From positions 84,994 through 148,993 of the forward strand of contig NZ_LLWE01000041.1 in the NCBI RefSeq assembly GCF_001562055.1: 64,000 nucleotides of DNA, read 5' to 3'. The first letter of the stretch is position 1. Each line of letters starts with the position of its first letter. This document shows positions 27,770-36,388 of this stretch, one piece after another. The notes below the pieces were generated by a model. The model was given only the letters and a program-made list of their open reading frames with translations. It had not been told where the DNA came from and searched no databases. Position numbers and translations under genes: made by a program. The DNA is from Polycladidibacter stylochi. GTDB taxonomy: Bacteria; Pseudomonadota; Alphaproteobacteria; Rhizobiales; Stappiaceae.

Positions 27770-27823
27770 CAGTTTATTCAACAGCGCGTTGATTTAATAA
27801 ACCTCACTATGATCTGATCGCGA

Positions 27824-28075
27824 TCAGAACCTATGTGTAATTGAGCTTAACAGTTTTGCCCCAGTTTTTCCTTGCTTGCCACTCTCGTTCAGCATTAATG
27901 CGCCGCCAAGGTGGAAGTTGGTTGCTGGAGTTACTGGTGAGGCGTATTCAAAACCAACTTGGAATTGACGGGCGCTATCGGCCAAATCGACATGCTTTTC
28001 AGCAAAATTAACTTCACCTTGCAGGTTGCGCCCCTGCGGCAGACGTAGGTTTAGGCTTCCCTGTTCCATATACAG
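27824..28075 (-). pseudogene. 3' fragment of the lipoprotein autotransporter gene
   Basis: It encodes the last 83 residues of the beta domain (from MEQGSLNLRLPQGR to SITHRF), with one substitution (S for T) relative to the intact gene at 57230-59932. It has no start signal and is cut at 28075 by the IS110-type insertion. It is not expected to be functional. Confidence 0.85.
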
Positions 28076-29260
28076 GGTTGTGATGGAATGGATGCCTCAC
28101 CCGGCGCATTTCTGCAATACTGTGCAGAGTTGAGCACCAGCGGGTAATAGGGGGATTGATGATGGAAGTTGCAATTATTGGCGTAGATCTGTCGAAAAAC
28201 GTCTTTCAACTGCATGGATCCGGTGCGGATGGAGCGACGGTCTTTTCAAAGAAGGTGTCCCGGACGAGGTTTTTGAGTTTTCTTAGCCGTTTCCCTTCTT
28301 GCATTGTTGCCATGGAAGCCTGTGCAAGCTCGCATTACTGGAGTAGGGAAATTCGCGAGCTCGGTCACGAAGTGCGGTTGATCGCGCCAATCTATGTCAA
28401 ACCTTTTGTTAAGCGACATAAAAATGACGCCAATGACGCTTTCGCGATCGCCGAGGCCGCCGCCCGTCCAACCATGCGGTTTGTGGAAGTGAAAAGCGAG
28501 GCTCAACAAAGCCAGTCAATGGTGTTTCGCACCCGCGAGCTTCTGGTGCGTCAGCGCACGCAGATGATCAACGCGGTGCGAGCGCACCTGGCAGAGCATG
28601 GGTTGGTTGTAGCTAATGGTGCTGTCCATCTGGAGAAGTTAAGACAACGCCTTGAAGATGCTTCCGAACAGATACCGGAGATTGTTCACGATATGGCTGA
28701 TCTGTATTTTGAGCAAATTGCGGGACATACTCAAAAGATCAAGGAGCTGGAGAAAAAACTCCAAACTTTGGCCAAAAACAGCGACGAGGCAAAGCTCTTG
28801 CAAACCATCCCTGGACTGGGTCCGATCACTGCGATTGCCATTCAGGCTTTTGCCCCGGCCTTGACGATTTTCAAACGCGGGCGGGATTTTGCAGCTTGGC
28901 TTGGTCTGGTTCCCAAACAACATTCAACAGGAGGCAAACAGCGGCTTGGTAAAACATCTAAAGCGGGTCAGCGCGATATCCGCAGACTTCTGATTATTGG
29001 AGCAACGACTGTTATATGGTGGGCACGTAAGAAAGGGGCGCCCCGCCATCCGTGGCTTGAAGAAATATTGGCAAGGAAAGCGCCTATGGTGGCTGCTGTT
29101 GCCCTGGCGAACAAAATTGCGCGGATGGGAGCACATCATTCTTTCGGGCGATTTCGACTGGCACTCTGGCGCGGCAGAACGCAAAATCGCTAGACCGCTG
29201 AACATAAGGTCAACGAGATCGGGGAAAATCAGCACGTTCGCGTAACACCACTTCTTAACG
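28076..29260 (+). mobile_element. IS110-family insertion sequence
   Basis: The left end is fixed at 28076, where homology to 57103-57481 stops. The left non-coding end is only about 80 bp. The right end is not defined because sequence beyond the insertion does not continue the pseudo-protease gene; it should lie between the transposase stop and the IS6-type relic at 29280. A short left end suggests that any guide (bridge/seek) RNA is encoded in the right end, as in the IS1111 subgroup. Confidence 0.75.
28156..29193 (+). CDS. IS110-family DEDD transposase
   Basis: 345 residues. The RuvC-like DEDD domain is at the N-terminus: GVDLSKNVFQLHG (D10), MEACASSHYW (E near 54), RHKNDANDAF (two Asp near 94-97). 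The C-terminal Transposase_20 domain has TIPGLGPITAIAIQAF and the conserved serine region HSTGGKQRLG. Such enzymes move an unmarked element with target choice set by a guide RNA. The frame is intact, so the element may be active. Translation can start at either of three consecutive ATGs, with a GGGGG-containing site just upstream. Confidence 0.94.
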   Translation: MMMEVAIIGVDLSKNVFQLHGSGADGATVFSKKVSRTRFLSFLSRFPSCIVAMEACASSHYWSREIRELGHEVRLIAPIYVKPFVKRHKNDANDAFAIAEAAARPTMRFVEVKSEAQQSQSMVFRTRELLVRQRTQMINAVRAHLAEHGLVVANGAVHLEKLRQRLEDASEQIPEIVHDMADLYFEQIAGHTQKIKELEKKLQTLAKNSDEAKLLQTIPGLGPITAIAIQAFAPALTIFKRGRDFAAWLGLVPKQHSTGGKQRLGKTSKAGQRDIRRLLIIGATTVIWWARKKGAPRHPWLEEILARKAPMVAAVALANKIARMGAHHSFGRFRLALWRGRTQNR

Positions 29261-29279
29261 TGGCTCTACGCAGAAACCT

Positions 29280-29425
29280 TCCGATAGGGCAATATATGAG
29301 ATCAAATTTCCACGTTCCATCAGCATCTCTTCCAACTCTCGCAGGTTTATTGAAAGGCGGAGGAGGAAGCGATCCACGCGATCGATAATCTGATGTGGAG
29401 AATACTGGTGCTTGTAGCTAGTCCT
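29280..29425 (-). pseudogene. N-terminal relic of an IS6-family transposase
   Basis: The minus-strand translation contains HQYSPHQIIDRVDRF, LLRLSINLRELEEML and ERGNLISYIAL, matching the start of IS6/IS240-type transposases (the FLRF-LSYRDVEELLAERG pattern). It lacks a start and the catalytic DDE region. The rest of 29194-29656 is non-coding DNA with nothing else recognised. Confidence 0.55.
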
Positions 29426-29656
29426 AGATTTGGTAATAGATAAGTTACAAGTTAATCACTCTTGCACGGTAGTTTTTTCGACAACACCATTTGCTATTGG
29501 TTGCATACTCTATTCTCAAGCATGAAACCTGACGCTATTATCAACTAAATTGGTTTTAGAAATGAAATAAATTGTAGGGTGCAGCTTTTGCTATCACCCT
29601 ACAGAACTTTTGATAATTCATTCTCAATGAGAAGGTAGTTACATAATTATTACGAA

Positions 29657-30697
29657 CTATTCTGCAGTCACAATTACTTTTGTAACATTTGAAGCTAATG
29701 CGGCCTCGAAACCCTCTTGGGCCTTTTGCAACGGCACGATCTTAGAAACTAAAGGCGAGAGGTCAACTTTCCTATTAACAACCCAATCCAGCGCGGTCGC
29801 AAACTCTTTGTCAAAGCGCATTGAGCCTTTATAGCTCAGCTCCTTGGTCATGATGGCGTTGATATTGGCTCTACCTTGCATTTGCGGTAGCGTGCCCACC
29901 TGCACAATGGAACCACGGCGTGCGACCAGTTCAATACAATCTGCCAGTGAGGCCTCAACACCTGCTGCCTCGAAGCAAACATCAATATGGCCAAGCGCTT
30001 CTTGCTTGCTTTCTAAAGATAAAAAACTATCGAGCTGTGCGTCGATACCTAATCTTTTAGCAATGTTACGCGCGTGAGGGGTTGGGTCCGAAAGAACAAC
30101 TTTGAGTGCCCCGGCTTTTTGTGCCCCCAGTGCCACGAGCAATCCTATGGTGCCACCACCCGATACCATAACTGTTTTGCCAAGCAGCGGTCCAGCTTGT
30201 GCCACAGCATGTAATGCAACAGAAAAGGGCTCGATGAGTGCAAGTGTCTCAACCTGTACTTGACTATCCACTTTGGTGCATTGAAAAGCCCCAACACTAA
30301 AATAACGTCGCATCATACCTTGCGAGTGCGGAAAGCGGCTTGCCGAGCCCATAAAGCCGTTATTGAGGCAAAGGTGCGCCTCACCGTTAACGCAGTGGGA
30401 ACAAGAGCCACAAGGGCGTGAAGGGTTGATCGCCACCAGATCGCCTCGTGCGAGGCCTATTACATCACCACCAAGTGCTTCTACATAGCCGCAAGCTTCA
30501 TGGCCCGGAGTAAAGGGCTGTTGAATGGCGAAGGCACCGCAAGCACCCTCCTTATAATAATGGATATCAGACCCGCAAATGCCAACAGCGGCCATCTTTA
30601 TAAGAACATCTTGTTTACCAAGCATTGGCATTTCAATGTTGGCAATTCCCTTTTTATCGGCGCTCTTAATAATGAAGCCTGAATTTTGCTGTGACAT
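29657..30697 (-). CDS. Zinc-dependent dehydrogenase, L-idonate 5-dehydrogenase type
   Basis: 346 residues from ATG 30697 (MSQQNSGFIIK), preceded by AAGAGAAAA; the upstream extension to 30841 is not supported. It is a medium-chain dehydrogenase: catalytic Zn site CGSDIHYY and GHEACGYVE, the structural-zinc cysteine run PCGSCSHCVNGEAHLC, and Rossmann VSGGGTIGLL. The GSASRFPHSQGMMRRY stretch resembles L-idonate 5-dehydrogenase (idonate to 5-ketogluconate). A related polyol or sugar-acid substrate is possible. It is divergent from the TRAP binding-protein gene and shares a promoter region with it. Confidence 0.8.
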   Translation of the reverse strand: MSQQNSGFIIKSADKKGIANIEMPMLGKQDVLIKMAAVGICGSDIHYYKEGACGAFAIQQPFTPGHEACGYVEALGGDVIGLARGDLVAINPSRPCGSCSHCVNGEAHLCLNNGFMGSASRFPHSQGMMRRYFSVGAFQCTKVDSQVQVETLALIEPFSVALHAVAQAGPLLGKTVMVSGGGTIGLLVALGAQKAGALKVVLSDPTPHARNIAKRLGIDAQLDSFLSLESKQEALGHIDVCFEAAGVEASLADCIELVARRGSIVQVGTLPQMQGRANINAIMTKELSYKGSMRFDKEFATALDWVVNRKVDLSPLVSKIVPLQKAQEGFEAALASNVTKVIVTAE

Positions 30698-31073
30698 TGT
30701 TTTCTCTTTTCGTTGAGCGGTAATGCGCCGCGCTTGTGCGATCTTTGGCGATACCATTGCACGTTTATTGATTGTTAGTATGGTAGTATATAGACCAATA
30801 AGATGTAAATCAACTAGCTTTAATTTTGTTACATGGGACATACTTATTTTATATTGAATACCAATTTCGTAGTTAGTAAAAAATATATCTAATTATTCAC
30901 GCCAAATTTTGTCGATAATTATGTTTTTTGATTGACAGTTATCATTAAACTAAAGCAATATGTCGATGTAAGGAAGATATCACAGCGCATAAGGTCGGTA
31001 GCTCTAAATAAAAAAAACGCCGGTCTTTGTTGTGAAATTAAATAATAAAAATGGTTCTTCATGGGAGTGAAAA
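30698..31073. promoter_or_regulatory. Divergent promoter region, dehydrogenase / TRAP binding protein
   Basis: 376 AT-rich bases between the two divergent catabolic genes. No gene is seen. It should contain promoters in both directions and a shared operator, but I cannot assign a specific site. Confidence 0.4.
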
Positions 31074-32102
31074 GTGCCAAGATATCTTAAATACGCAGCC
31101 GCCGCAGCATTCGCTATTCAGTTGTCAACAAGTGCCTTAGCGGCAGAGTTTACAATGAAAATTGCTGTTCCGGATCCAATGCCAGGCCCTGGTGAAGTAC
31201 ACTATTCAACAACACCTCTCATGGCATATGCTAAAGAGATTGAAGAAAAGTCCAATGGTCGAATTGATGTTACAATTTACTGGAACGACCAGTTGGGTAA
31301 GGCCGGTGCCGTAGTTAACATGGTTAGAGAAGGCATTGTGGAAGCAATTATGACTGGTGATGGTCAAATTGCACCCTTTGCACCAGACGTACAAGTGCTT
31401 GGAGTTCCTTACCTCTTTCAAAACCGTAGTATCGCGCACGAGGTTCTTGATGGTCCGGCAGGACAGATGCTATCTGACCGCATAGCCGAGACTTCGGGAA
31501 TCAGACCGCTTCCATGGCTGGAAAATGGTGGTTATCGCCACTACTCATCCAATAGGCTAATGAAGACCGTGGATGATATGAAAGGCCTGAAAATACGGAC
31601 AGTGAACAACCGCCTTCATATGCAAATTGTACGCTCACTTGGCGCTAACCCAACCCCAATTCCATGGGCTGACCTCTATACAGGGTTACAAACCGGCGTT
31701 GTGGATGGCCAGGAAAATTCACTTTCAACCTTCCGTATTCCTAAGTTGGAAGAGGTTCAGAAGTACATTATCCTTGATGGCCATGTGTATTCAATCCTGT
31801 TGATTGGTGTATCAGAAAAATGGCTTAATACGCTGCCAGAGGATTTGCGTGCAGTTATTAATGAAGCTGCCAAAAACATGCGTGATAGCAATCGACGCAT
31901 ATCAGCCGCGCAAGAAGCCTCTGATCGTAAGTATTTAGAAGAAAAAGGCGTAACAGTGGTTGATGTTCCGGCCGAAGAAAAGGTTAAGTTTAGGGACAAA
32001 ACACAAGGAGACGCAATTAAACTCCTTAAAGATGTCGTTAGTGAGGACATCTGGGCTCGCATGAAATCTGCTGTAGAAGCTGCAGAAAAAGCTCAAAACT
32101 AA
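31074..32102 (+). CDS. TRAP transporter solute-binding protein, DctP family
   Basis: 342 residues from a GTG start with GGGAG upstream. A signal peptide (about 1-23, ending TSALA-AEF) precedes the DctP fold. It includes the LKIRTVNN strand with the conserved arginine that clamps the carboxylate, and the GLQTGVVDGQEN motif. The substrate is probably an organic or sugar acid. The DctQ and DctM membrane subunits are not in the window, so the protein must use a distant transporter or act as a sensor. Followed by a hairpin at 32118-32143. Confidence 0.92.
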   Translation: MPRYLKYAAAAAFAIQLSTSALAAEFTMKIAVPDPMPGPGEVHYSTTPLMAYAKEIEEKSNGRIDVTIYWNDQLGKAGAVVNMVREGIVEAIMTGDGQIAPFAPDVQVLGVPYLFQNRSIAHEVLDGPAGQMLSDRIAETSGIRPLPWLENGGYRHYSSNRLMKTVDDMKGLKIRTVNNRLHMQIVRSLGANPTPIPWADLYTGLQTGVVDGQENSLSTFRIPKLEEVQKYIILDGHVYSILLIGVSEKWLNTLPEDLRAVINEAAKNMRDSNRRISAAQEASDRKYLEEKGVTVVDVPAEEKVKFRDKTQGDAIKLLKDVVSEDIWARMKSAVEAAEKAQN

Positions 32103-32117
32103 GCGAATGAAAGCAAG

Positions 32118-32143
32118 TTCCAGCCGCAGTATGGCGGCTGGAA
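32118..32143 (+). terminator. Hairpin after the TRAP binding-protein gene
   Basis: A 10-bp perfect stem, TTCCAGCCGC / GCGGCTGGAA, with a 6-nt loop, 15 bases after the stop. It lacks a U-tract, so it may stabilise the mRNA end instead of terminating fully. Confidence 0.5.
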
Positions 32144-32348
32144 ATCATAGCTGATCCATCACCGTGCATTCAAATGGGCACTTAGCCCCAAAAAAACCCT
32201 GATTAACAACTGATTTGAGCGTTGGCTCAAGAAATACGGCAGGTTTGAAGCTAGAGAAAGCTATTGAGCAGCACCAACCCTAACACTACTGGTGCGAGTC
32301 ATTTCTAGTTCACAAGAAGCTGAAATAACAAACAACTAGGGAAGAATA

Positions 32349-33281
32349 ATGAAAAAAATACTGATCATAGGTGCAGGTGGTGTTGGCGGCTATCTGGGCG
32401 CACGCATGGCAGAAGTTGGCTTGGATGTAAGCTTCCTTGTGCGGGGTAAAAGGCTTGAGCAACTTCGCAGTAATGGTCTTGTTTATGAAAGTGTTCACGG
32501 TGGTGGTCAAGTAAATGTAAATACAGTTACGAAAGATGACGATCTAACAATATTTGACTTTATTGTTGTGGCGACCAAAGCTTATCATTTGAATGATGAC
32601 CTTATTGAGCTGCTGAAAAAAGCCTCTAACGGATCTAATTACGTCATCCCATTTTTGAATGGCCTCAGCCACATGGATTTGCTGGAAAGCGTATTTGGGC
32701 GCAGCCGCACCATGGGTGGTTTATGTCGTATCGCGACAACCTTGACCGACGATGGCACGGTAAAGCATCTAAACGATGCACATGAATATGTTATTGGCGG
32801 GCGTACCCCCGAAAGCGCCAATGCTGCAGCACAATTGGTTGAGGCCATGAAAGAGGCCAAGATCATTATGAAAACCACAGATGATGTGGACTATTCAATG
32901 TGGGAGAAAGCTTATAGCTTAAGTGTTCTTGCAGCTGCCACGTGCCTTATGCGCGCTCCTTTGGGCTGCATCAACTCTAGTGTTGGTGGTCGCCAGTTTA
33001 TCGAGCAGCTTACAAAAGAGGCCGCAAGCATAGCTTCCGCCTATGGGTACACGCCGAAAACTGCTTTCTACAAAGCTGTGCTACAGCAACAAACAGACCA
33101 GTCCTCTGCACTAACGGCTTCTATGCTGCGTGATCTTGAGGCAGGTGGTCAGATCGAGAATGACCACATTATTGGTGATCTCTATTACAAGGGCTGTGCT
33201 GCTGGCCTTGATCTGCCGTTGTTTGGTTTGGCAAAAATTCACCTTGAAGCCTATGAGCTTCGCAAAGCACGTCATCAGTAA
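32349..33281 (+). CDS. 2-dehydropantoate 2-reductase (PanE/ApbA) family protein
   Basis: 310 residues. N-terminal Rossmann domain with GAGGVGGYLG near 8-17 and the VRGKRLEQL segment; the C-terminal helical domain contains the WEKAYSLSVLAAATCL region with the family lysine. The classical reaction is NADPH reduction of ketopantoate. Its place between a TRAP binding protein and an HpcH-type aldolase suggests instead reduction of a 2-keto acid in a catabolic route. It starts at ATG 32349 with AGGGAAGAATA upstream. Confidence 0.87.
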   Translation: MKKILIIGAGGVGGYLGARMAEVGLDVSFLVRGKRLEQLRSNGLVYESVHGGGQVNVNTVTKDDDLTIFDFIVVATKAYHLNDDLIELLKKASNGSNYVIPFLNGLSHMDLLESVFGRSRTMGGLCRIATTLTDDGTVKHLNDAHEYVIGGRTPESANAAAQLVEAMKEAKIIMKTTDDVDYSMWEKAYSLSVLAAATCLMRAPLGCINSSVGGRQFIEQLTKEAASIASAYGYTPKTAFYKAVLQQQTDQSSALTASMLRDLEAGGQIENDHIIGDLYYKGCAAGLDLPLFGLAKIHLEAYELRKARHQ

Positions 33282-33436
33282 ATCCGGCCAAATACTAAGC
33301 GACACATAGAATAAACATTACGAATATGGCGCCTCAGAGACTAGCAATAGTAATTTGGTGATGAAATTCTGATGTTGATAGCAAATATTATAATAAAACT
33401 AGCATTATTGCTAAATAATCAAGAAGAGGAAAAATA

Positions 33437-34216
33437 ATGTCTAATAAAAAACTCAGCCCAATGGAGAAATTTAAAGCAATTTTTGGGACTGAAGAAGCTG
33501 TTCCATGTTGCTGGTTTAACTTGCCTTGTGTTGAAAGTGTGGAAATTGCCGCCGAGATGGGCTTTCCAATGGCGGTTATTGATCTAGAGCATACGGTTAT
33601 TTCTTTAGAAACGGCTCAAAAGCAAATGATGGCCATGAAAGGCACATCTATGAAGCCGTTTGTGCGTTTGCCAGAACGCTCTACCGGCCTGACCAAACGC
33701 GTTCTGGATATGGGGGCTTCTGGCCTGTTATTACCATATGTTGAGAGTGTTGAAGAAGTTAAGCAAGCAATTGAAGATATGAAATACCCGCCTGAAGGTA
33801 AACGGGGTCTTTCTGCATATATTTCTCGTTGCGGCAATTATGGCATGAACGCAAAAGCTTATGTTGAAAAATGGCGTGATACCGGTTTTCTGATGGTCAT
33901 GATCGAAAGCCAAAAGGGCTTGGATATTGTTGAAGAGCTGGCCGCACTAGATGGTGTTGACGGCATCTTGTTTGGTACCAACGATTTTGCATTGGATTGT
34001 GGTGTATCGGGTGAAGCAGATCCGGTTGTTGAAGCTGCTTTTGAACGGATTAGTGCGGCTACTGCAGCCCACGGCAAAATTTTGGCTTGTCACCCATTTG
34101 GTAACAAGGACCTGAAAACAATTATCGATGCTGGCTGTAAATTGGTTGGTGCGGCTAACGATGTTTATGCGCTGCAAAATTCGTGGAGAGCTTCTCTCGA
34201 AAGATTCGGCCGCTAA
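33437..34216 (+). CDS. HpcH/HpaI-type aldolase (2-keto acid lyase)
   Basis: 259 residues. A TIM-barrel aldolase of the HpcH/HpaI and citrate lyase family: the VIDLEHT strand, RLPERS near 78, EGKRGLSAY, and the metal-binding pair MIESQKG (Glu near 155) and GTNDFALDCG (Asp near 181). These enzymes cleave 2-keto-3-deoxy acids to pyruvate (or glyoxylate) and an aldehyde. With the dehydrogenase, TRAP protein and ketoreductase nearby it suggests a small sugar-acid breakdown locus. A strong AGAAGAGGAAAA site precedes the ATG. Confidence 0.88.
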   Translation: MSNKKLSPMEKFKAIFGTEEAVPCCWFNLPCVESVEIAAEMGFPMAVIDLEHTVISLETAQKQMMAMKGTSMKPFVRLPERSTGLTKRVLDMGASGLLLPYVESVEEVKQAIEDMKYPPEGKRGLSAYISRCGNYGMNAKAYVEKWRDTGFLMVMIESQKGLDIVEELAALDGVDGILFGTNDFALDCGVSGEADPVVEAAFERISAATAAHGKILACHPFGNKDLKTIIDAGCKLVGAANDVYALQNSWRASLERFGR

Positions 34217-34276
34217 ATGCCTCCAAGCAGCCTATTCAATTTAACAATTAGCGCTGATCAATTGAATAGGTGAGCC

Positions 34277-34316
34277 AACCACAGGCCTCAATGAGAAATC
34301 AATGGGGCCTGTGGTT
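34277..34316 (+). terminator. Rho-independent terminator after the aldolase gene
   Basis: Stem AACCACAGGCC / GGCCTGTGGTT with an 18-nt loop, followed by TATT. An adjacent inverted repeat (CCTATTCAATT near 34232 and AATTGAATAGG near 34260) adds a second stem. Confidence 0.65.
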
Positions 34317-34431
34317 TATTGAATTGCTTTGATTATTTCAAAGGTGACGTTTTACAGATATTGCAAATAAACTTAAGTTGGCGATCTCTTCGAGAGGCAG
34401 TTCTTGTGATAGAGATATTTGGATAGTTAGT

Positions 34432-35226
34432 TTAAGTAGATGCATACATCTTTGCAAACCAACTTATTTTTTTTAACTCATTACATCTCGATTTGCTTAT
34501 TGGAACGTTCGTACCGTTTTGTAGTAGAAGACTTAGTTTTCCATTTGATTTTTCTATTTTAACTGTAGAGTTCTTTGATACCCAGTGAGAGCGATGCACT
34601 TGTGCTCCTTCAATAACGTTGAGTTGTAGCAATACATCAGTAAAACGCATCAGGATAAGTGTTGATCCTCTGCATGTTGTGACTTGTACATAATGATCTT
34701 GTGCTGACACATGGAGGATGTTCTTGCCAAATTTAGCAGTATGAACTCGCCAGAAAAGCGGCGTTCCATCACAGGATTCTGCCGGTTCTTCTGCGTCAAT
34801 TGGAGTAACAGTCTTAGCTTGTTTCATCTCGCTCATATTTTTTGCTTGAACAAACAAAAAGGAAAAAATGCCGGATGTTACTGCCGTTATTGCCAATAGA
34901 TAATGAAATGGTGGTGGTGCACCTCGTAATTCAGATTCTAAGACTGAAATAAAAAGAGCAATCGGAAAGGTGTTTGCAAGAACCGCGTAAATTGCTCGAG
35001 TTGCACGTGAGTACTTTTGTAAGAAGGAAATATTCACGGATAGGTAGATGGTGGTTTGGATTAAAGCCCAAGGTATGGAAATTGCTAGTAGCCAATACAC
35101 TATTCTTTCAAGATAGCTTAGGTCTTGATAGGTCCCAAATGGACCCATGAAAGAAAACGACGCTATGACACAAAAGCCAACGGCCGCATGTAAGTATAGT
35201 TTGTTACTTAAGAGTATTCCTAACAT
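34432..35226 (-). CDS. Membrane-anchored LytTR transcription factor
   Basis: 264 residues. Four membrane helices (about 8-28, 38-64, 78-97, 108-127) are followed by a cytoplasmic linker and a C-terminal LytTR DNA-binding domain (about 160-258; ILHVSAQDHYVQVTT, VHRSHWVSKNSTV). There is no receiver domain, so it likely senses a membrane or lipid-related cue directly. It lies upstream of, and divergent from, the lipid operon at 36389 and is the nearest regulator to it. A regulatory link is inference. Confidence 0.85.
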   Translation of the reverse strand: MLGILLSNKLYLHAAVGFCVIASFSFMGPFGTYQDLSYLERIVYWLLAISIPWALIQTTIYLSVNISFLQKYSRATRAIYAVLANTFPIALFISVLESELRGAPPPFHYLLAITAVTSGIFSFLFVQAKNMSEMKQAKTVTPIDAEEPAESCDGTPLFWRVHTAKFGKNILHVSAQDHYVQVTTCRGSTLILMRFTDVLLQLNVIEGAQVHRSHWVSKNSTVKIEKSNGKLSLLLQNGTNVPISKSRCNELKKISWFAKMYAST

Positions 35227-35639
35227 ATTCCACTACCAGTAACTAAGAACTAACCTTGATGATGTTATATAATATAAATATTAGATTATGAACAAATTTA
35301 TATGTAAATTAGTATTATGTATATAATTAATACGTATACCTAACTTAAAAGTGAATATTTATAAGTATTTGAAGGTTTTCTTTTGTATCTATTCTGCAAT
35401 TTTATACAACTAATATCTTGGATAAGTTATTTTATAGATTATATATTCTTCTATAAATATCCTGTCATGTACTAGGCTCTTGGTCCGGATCGACTTCAAC
35501 GAACCTTCTCTTGAGAAACTGTATTACCCAAATCTTCTATCAGGAACAAATTGTTGTTTTAAAGATAATAATCTTTCAGTTGTGAATGCTAGCCATACAC
35601 CAGACCCTTCGAAGTTTAAGGATGCATCAGGGGGATCGT

Positions 35640-36123
35640 TAAGTTCACTTGGTTGAGGTTATAGTTGCCTCAGGACTTGAACTTTTGCATGGCTCACTCT
35701 CGTTTTCGCAAAGGCAAATGTGCTTTCTCCGCACGATTGTTGTGGCCCTTGCGACTGACATGCCCTACTTCTGACATGGTTTTACGTTTTGCGTCGTCGC
35801 TTGCGAAGCTTAATATCCCAGCGATGGTGGTTTAATAAGAGACGACAATAACACGCTACAACATCACTCCTTCAACTCCACGCAGGCTGAATGAGAAATG
35901 GCGTTAAAGACAATAGATCAACAATCTGGCCCGAAAATTAACGTGACTCACCTATCAGCTCTGATTGCGTAATTTTGAAAATCATAGAACAGAAGTAAAA
36001 CGGGCGTTACAGCTCAAACAAATTGATGATCTTAGGGCAGCCCACGTTCGAGAAGGTTCCTGCATGAACTCCATATGGGTATTGGAGATGACGTAACCAA
36101 AATTCTATTTTTGCAACACAGCC
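35640..36123 (-). mobile_element. Decayed IS6-family element with one terminal repeat
   Basis: The minus strand encodes a broken transposase C-terminus, including GHNNRAEKAHLPLRKRE, stop, AMQKFKS (compare the NNRAENSH...RRRER-M-RFKS signature of IS6 transposases), around 35660-35840. A terminal repeat resembling the IS6 end, GGCTGTGTTGCAAAAAT on the minus strand, lies at 36107-36123. Most of the middle is deleted or unreadable. It matches the terminal repeat at 55473-55489 at 15 of 17 bases. Confidence 0.55.
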
Positions 36124-36146
36124 GCCAAATTCAAAAAAAATACTAG

Positions 36147-36310
36147 ATTTCGCGAAGCGTGAACTATTTAAGAGAGATCAATACATAAGTGAGCCGAATA
36201 CAAGTATAATTTGTAATTATACTTGTATCCATATGAATTCAATATCAATTTTCTTTAGTAAATACCGACATATTGAAACATTTCGCGAATTTTAGCTGCC
36301 ATTTCGCGAA
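36147..36310. promoter_or_regulatory. Three ATTTCGCGAA boxes upstream of the lipid operon
   Basis: The 10-mer ATTTCGCGAA (core palindrome TTCGCGAA) occurs at 36147-36156, 36280-36289 and 36301-36310. The last two are 21 bp apart, two helical turns on the same face, ending about 80 bp before the first gene. It is a good operator candidate for the operon. The binding protein is not known. Confidence 0.6.
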
Positions 36311-36388
36311 AATCGGCAACCAAAAATCAGTGAAGTGTGTATTTGAAAAGATGTAGTTTTTAATTGTGAAAATACTGAGGCAAGTTCG

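Larger units (their letters stand above)
27697..28075 (-). repeat. Left copy of a 379-bp direct repeat (3' end of the pseudo-protease gene)
   Basis: By eye it differs from 57103-57481 at only four positions, in the same orientation, 29,406 bp apart. It comprises the terminator hairpin and the last 84 codons of the lipoprotein autotransporter gene. It ends exactly where the IS110-type element begins (CATATACAG followed by GGTTGTGATGG, versus TGGTTGGCTG in the full gene). Confidence 0.93.

Noticed and set aside
27407..27781. Minus-strand 124-codon frame, similar in its first part to one at 56996-57187
   Set aside because: It covers the terminator and flanks of the duplicated region, has no ribosome site, and the two copies diverge after the repeat border.
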